From JBAPRR01 sp049281195 (GTDB lineage Bacteria > Actinomycetota > Acidimicrobiia > Acidimicrobiales > CAVXTF01): a DNA stretch of 6,879 nucleotides. Every line of letters starts with the position of its first letter. The first letter of the stretch is position 1. Where the stretch lies: assembly GCA_049281195.1 (NCBI GenBank), contig JBAPRR010000008.1, positions 1 through 6,879 on the forward strand, in the 5' to 3' direction. Shown here piece by piece: positions 4,217 through 6,879 of this stretch. The notes under the pieces were generated by a model. The model was not told the DNA's origin, searched no databases, and saw only the letters and a program-made list of their open reading frames with translations. The translations under genes were made by a program, and so were the position numbers.

Positions 4217-6121
4217 ATGCGGGTAGCTGCAACGGGGATGCCGCGCGCCAGAAAGTCTGCAGTCATGAAAGGTGCATCCCAACAGGTGCGCGGTGGAAGC
4301 GCGTCGAAAAAAGCCAGACATGATCCCGGCCCGGCGCAGCCCGTTAGCCAAGTCTCCGACGTTCCGATTGTTCCGGCCCCTCATGTGCTCCGCGACTATG
4401 CGTTGCTAGCTGACGGGCACAGGGGGGTTCTTGTTGGTCCGCAAGGCGACTGCTCGTGGCTCTGCTTTCCCGGTTGGGCGGATCCTGCTGTATTCGCGTC
4501 CCTCATCGGATCGGGCGGCCAGTACCTGATCCAGCCGAAAGGTCGATGGGTGTGGGGTGGGTCCTATGAGGATGGGACGCTCATCTGGCGGAGTCGGTGG
4601 GTCACGGAGGAGGGCATATTCGAATCTCGCGACGCTCTTTGTTATCCGGGTCACCCGGACCGGGGAGTCATTCTTCGCCGCGTCCAGGCGCTCGGACAGT
4701 CCGGCACGGTGTTCGTCGCCCTGGATCTCCGCGGCGATTATGGCCGCCGATCCCTCGGGACTTGGCGCCGCCGCGGCGACGTATGGGAGCTGCGCGGAAA
4801 GGACATGGTGGCTCGCTGGTGGGGGGCGCGCGACGCGGAGCTGATCCAGGTGGGTCGTCACCGTCGGCTGGAGCTCACGTGTGATCTCGATCCCGGTGCG
4901 CACCGCGATCTCGTTCTCGAACTGATCACGAGCACGAGTCCTCACGTCGGCTCTCTCGATGCACCCGATCCCCAAGAACTCTGGAGTGCGACAGAGGATG
5001 CCTGGCGTCGATCGGTTCCCGACTTCTCGGAGGTAGTCGCGCAGCGCGACGTCAGACGCTCTTACGCTGTCCTTCGCGGGTTGACCGGTCAGGAAGGAGG
5101 AACTGTCGCTGCTGCTACGACTTCCCTGCCAGAGCGAGCCGACGGAAACCGCAACTACGACTATCGATACGTCTGGATTCGCGACACTTGTTACGTAGGC
5201 AGAGCGGGAGCTTCGATTCGAGGTGGCGAGGCGATGCTCGATGACGCAGTGCGGTGGGTAACGGCCCGGTTACAAGCCGATGGCGACCAACTCTCTCCGG
5301 CTTATACGAGCGATGGCCGGCTGGTCCCGGGAGTGGAGAAGCTGAACCTTCCTGGATACCCGGGCGGAAATGATGTGGTCGGCAACCGGATAGCGGACCA
5401 ATTCCAACTCGACGCCTTTGGCGAAGCTTTATTGCTGTTCGCCATCAGCGCTTCACGGAGCCGTCTCGGAGCAGATGGAAGGCAAGCCGCGCAGATCGCC
5501 GCTCAAGCGATCGAGAAACGATGGACCGAACCGGACGCGGGCATCTGGGAACTCGAGCCCAGGACGTGGGCCAACAGTCGTCTCACATGCGTGGCCGGGT
5601 TACGGGCCTTCGCCGGAGCCGTCGACGATTCTGACTGGTCGCCTCGATACGTGGCCTTGGCCGACGTGATAGCTGCACAAGTGGCGGAAGACTGCCTTCA
5701 TCCCACGGGGCGCTGGCAAAGGGCCGTCGGCGATCCCAGGGTGGACGCGTCACTGCTCCTTGCGCAGATCCGCGGTGCGGTTGCCCCGGGAGATCCTCGA
5801 AGCAGAGCCACCCGGCGCGCGGTTGTCGACGAACTGACAGAAGATGGCTATGTGTACCGGTACCGGCATGAGGGCTCCCCTTTGAGCGATGGAGAGGGTG
5901 CATTTCTGATCTGCAACTTCTGGTTGGCGTTGGCCTGTCTGGATGACGATGAAAAGATCGAGGGCATGCGTTGGTTTGAAAGAGCCCGTTCGTCGGCCGG
6001 CTCACCGGGGCTTCTGGCCGAGGAGTTCGATGTCGTCCAGCACCAACTGAGAGGAAACCTCCCTCAGGCTTTCGTACACGCCCTTCTTATCGAATGCGCC
6101 GCTGCCCAAGGGCCGATCTGA
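4217..6121 (+). CDS. Glycoside hydrolase family 15 protein (glucoamylase/trehalase type)
   Basis: 634 residues, near the usual 600 of bacterial GH15 enzymes, which hydrolyse alpha-glucosidic bonds (glucan ends or trehalose) with inversion. About residues 56-260 form the N-terminal beta-sandwich domain (VLRDYALLADGHRGVLVGPQ). About 275-634 form the (alpha/alpha)6 barrel: RNYDYRYVWIRD (312-323, substrate-binding R322/D323), QFQLDAFGE (395-403), GIWE (442-445, E445 the likely acid), AEEFD (601-605, E602 the likely base) and GNLPQAF (613-619). Both catalytic glutamates seem present, so it should be active. There is no signal peptide, so a cytoplasmic role in trehalose or glycogen/maltodextrin turnover is likelier than starch digestion; the substrate cannot be read from sequence. 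The start is uncertain: no clear ribosome site precedes ATG 4217, 4238 or 4265, and the first 50 residues are basic and low-complexity. DUF1345 follows after 16 bases. Confidence 0.92.
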   Translation: MRVAATGMPRARKSAVMKGASQQVRGGSASKKARHDPGPAQPVSQVSDVPIVPAPHVLRDYALLADGHRGVLVGPQGDCSWLCFPGWADPAVFASLIGSGGQYLIQPKGRWVWGGSYEDGTLIWRSRWVTEEGIFESRDALCYPGHPDRGVILRRVQALGQSGTVFVALDLRGDYGRRSLGTWRRRGDVWELRGKDMVARWWGARDAELIQVGRHRRLELTCDLDPGAHRDLVLELITSTSPHVGSLDAPDPQELWSATEDAWRRSVPDFSEVVAQRDVRRSYAVLRGLTGQEGGTVAAATTSLPERADGNRNYDYRYVWIRDTCYVGRAGASIRGGEAMLDDAVRWVTARLQADGDQLSPAYTSDGRLVPGVEKLNLPGYPGGNDVVGNRIADQFQLDAFGEALLLFAISASRSRLGADGRQAAQIAAQAIEKRWTEPDAGIWELEPRTWANSRLTCVAGLRAFAGAVDDSDWSPRYVALADVIAAQVAEDCLHPTGRWQRAVGDPRVDASLLLAQIRGAVAPGDPRSRATRRAVVDELTEDGYVYRYRHEGSPLSDGEGAFLICNFWLALACLDDDEKIEGMRWFERARSSAGSPGLLAEEFDVVQHQLRGNLPQAFVHALLIECAAAQGPI

Positions 6122-6141
6122 TGCCGGGCTGCACCGCATGA
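6121..6141 (+). other. Six-codon mini-ORF linking the GH15 stop to the DUF1345 start
   Basis: The GH15 stop TGA (6119-6121) shares its A with an ATG at 6121-6123. That frame reads MPGCTA and stops at TGA 6139-6141, which overlaps the DUF1345 ATG (6138-6140) as ATGA. The layout would let a ribosome restart twice and hand over to DUF1345, which has no clear ribosome site of its own. It may also be coincidence. Confidence 0.3.
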
Positions 6142-6776
6142 CGTCACGCTGGCAGAGTGCGAGGTCCCGTACTCGGCTTGTGGTCATGGCGATGGTCGGC
6201 GCTGCAGCTGGCATTCTGAGCGCCGCACTTGGAGCACCCCACTACGCGCCTCTGATCGGTTGGGACGCCGCCGTGTTGTGGTTCACCGTTTGGATCTGGG
6301 CGACGATTGCGCCGATGGACGCGAATGAAACAGAGAAGCATGCGCGCATCGAGGACCCAACCCGAACCTCCACCGACGTTTTACTCTTGACCGCAAGTGT
6401 TGCCAGCCTTGTAGCGGTCGGAATCGTCCTGGTCTCTGCCAGTTCTTCCAAAGGAGTCGATAAAGGTCTATTGGCGGGCCTAGCGGCCGGCAGTGTTGCC
6501 CTTTCCTGGTTGTTGGTGCACACGCTGTTCACCTTGCGTTACGCGCGTTTGTACGAGTCAATGCACGGCGGCGTCGAGTTCAACCAAAAGGAGCCTCCCC
6601 GTTATCTCGACTTCGCATATCTCGCTTTCACTATCGGCATGACATTTCAGGTTTCCGACACCGACATCGGGTCGAGCACCATCCGAGCGGCTGCACTACG
6701 TCACGCTCTGTTGTCCTATCTTTTCGGAGCCGTGATCCTCGCTACGAGCGTCAACTTCATCGTCAGTCTTTCTTAG
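6138..6776 (+). CDS. DUF1345 family integral membrane protein
   Basis: 212 residues, a normal length for the DUF1345 family of inner-membrane proteins, whose function is not known. Hydrophobic segments lie at about 13-33, 42-60, 80-101, 110-133 and 188-211, with a shorter one at 157-172. Family marks are clear: LSWLLVHTLFTLRYARLYE (122-140), GGVEF (144-148), then YLDFAYLAFTIGMTFQVSD (156-174), and an Arg/His-containing linker (RAAALRHALLSYLFGAVILA) before the last helix. A polar stretch DANETEKHARIEDPTRTSTD (61-80) separates helices two and three. It starts 16 bases after the GH15 stop without a good ribosome site (CCGGGCTGCACCGC precedes the ATG), so translation is probably coupled to GH15. 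In-frame ATGs at 6186 and 6192 would lose part of the first helix. A 33-bp tandem repeat begins 20 bases after its stop. Confidence 0.9.
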   Translation: MTSRWQSARSRTRLVVMAMVGAAAGILSAALGAPHYAPLIGWDAAVLWFTVWIWATIAPMDANETEKHARIEDPTRTSTDVLLLTASVASLVAVGIVLVSASSSKGVDKGLLAGLAAGSVALSWLLVHTLFTLRYARLYESMHGGVEFNQKEPPRYLDFAYLAFTIGMTFQVSDTDIGSSTIRAAALRHALLSYLFGAVILATSVNFIVSLS

Positions 6777-6795
6777 CTTAGCCCTCCGCCATTCC

Positions 6796-6873
6796 TAGCC
6801 TTCCGCCCTTCTTGGCCCTCAGTCTTTTTAGCCTTCCGCCCTTCTTGGCCCTCAGTCTTTTTAGCCTTCCGCC
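6796..6873. repeat. 33-bp tandem repeat (minisatellite) after DUF1345
   Basis: The unit starting TAGCCTTCCGCCCTTCTTGG is repeated exactly: copy 1 at 6796-6828, copy 2 at 6829-6861 and a partial copy 3 from 6862, matching for 12 bases before it diverges near the window edge. A degenerate piece (TTAGCCCTCCGCCATTCC) at 6778-6795 precedes it, and TCAGTCTTT from the unit also occurs at the very end of the DUF1345 gene (6763-6771). The + strand is almost all pyrimidine. The period is a multiple of three and one frame on each strand is open to the window edge: LAFRPSWPSVF on +, and GGRLKRLRAKK on -, the latter stopping at 6778-6780. Each unit ends in a T-run but has no good hairpin, so it is not an intrinsic terminator; the C-rich, G-poor RNA could suit Rho. 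Confidence 0.85.
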
Positions 6874-6879
6874 TTCAAG

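Noticed and set aside
4071..4232. 54-residue upstream extension of the SDR gene
   Set aside because: It is Arg-rich without family resemblance, would overlap the GH15 start, and a good AAGGAG site precedes the ATG at 4070.
4406..4975. 189-codon minus-strand ORF
   Set aside because: It is a shadow of the GH15 gene, whose N-terminal domain is coded on the + strand here.
6796..6873. CRISPR-like array
   Set aside because: The repeat is head-to-tail with no spacers, so it is a minisatellite.
6774..6879. Stop-codon readthrough of DUF1345 into the LAFRPSWPSVF repeats
   Set aside because: The frame is open past the TAG, but the protein already has its full family length and last helix, and the 33-base period explains the absence of stops. 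No readthrough signal is visible.

Overview
This is a GC-rich bacterial chromosomal segment, probably from an uncultured or soil actinobacterium. The basis is the base composition, Ala/Gly/Arg-rich proteins, strong GGAGG-type ribosome sites, and the protein families present (a GH15 enzyme, a DUF1345 membrane protein, an SDR with a long C-terminal tail, small Ala/Thr/Gly-rich exported proteins). The lineage is inferred; no rRNA or marker gene is present. I see no CRISPR array, tRNA, rRNA, insertion sequence or phage gene.

Left part (1-2924). The window opens in the last 60 codons of a + strand gene. A structured, gene-free stretch follows and ends in a clear intrinsic terminator (326-352). Next come two distantly related exported proteins, called A (+, 563-1174) and B (-, 1880-2515). 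They share a signal peptide beginning MFR, a motif MTF(T/S)PAL, four cysteines at matching spacings and a similar C-terminal end. Between them lies a PhnB-like VOC/glyoxalase-fold gene (-, 1221-1673) carrying a recent 15-bp in-frame duplication. A and the VOC gene converge on a shared stem-loop. Upstream of B is a 409-bp gene-free region with a perfect 20-bp palindrome just before the gene and, further out, two interlocked inverted repeats. It looks regulatory.

Right part (2925-6879). An SDR oxidoreductase (-, 2925-4070) is divergent from a GH15 glucoamylase/trehalase-type enzyme (+, 4217-6121). The 146-bp gap between them holds a 16-bp inverted repeat. The GH15 gene is followed closely by a DUF1345 membrane protein (+, 6138-6776), and a six-codon mini-ORF overlaps both the GH15 stop and the DUF1345 start, which suggests translational coupling. 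The last 100 bases are a 33-bp tandem repeat that runs towards the window edge.

How the genes work together: GH15 and DUF1345 are probably one transcript, with SDR transcribed divergently, which fits intracellular sugar (glucan or trehalose) metabolism plus a membrane partner of unknown role. A and B are exported, disulfide-capable proteins of unknown function. No complete new defence or mobile system is visible. The most unusual material is the A/B family with B's regulatory region, the 3' minisatellite and the mini-ORF.
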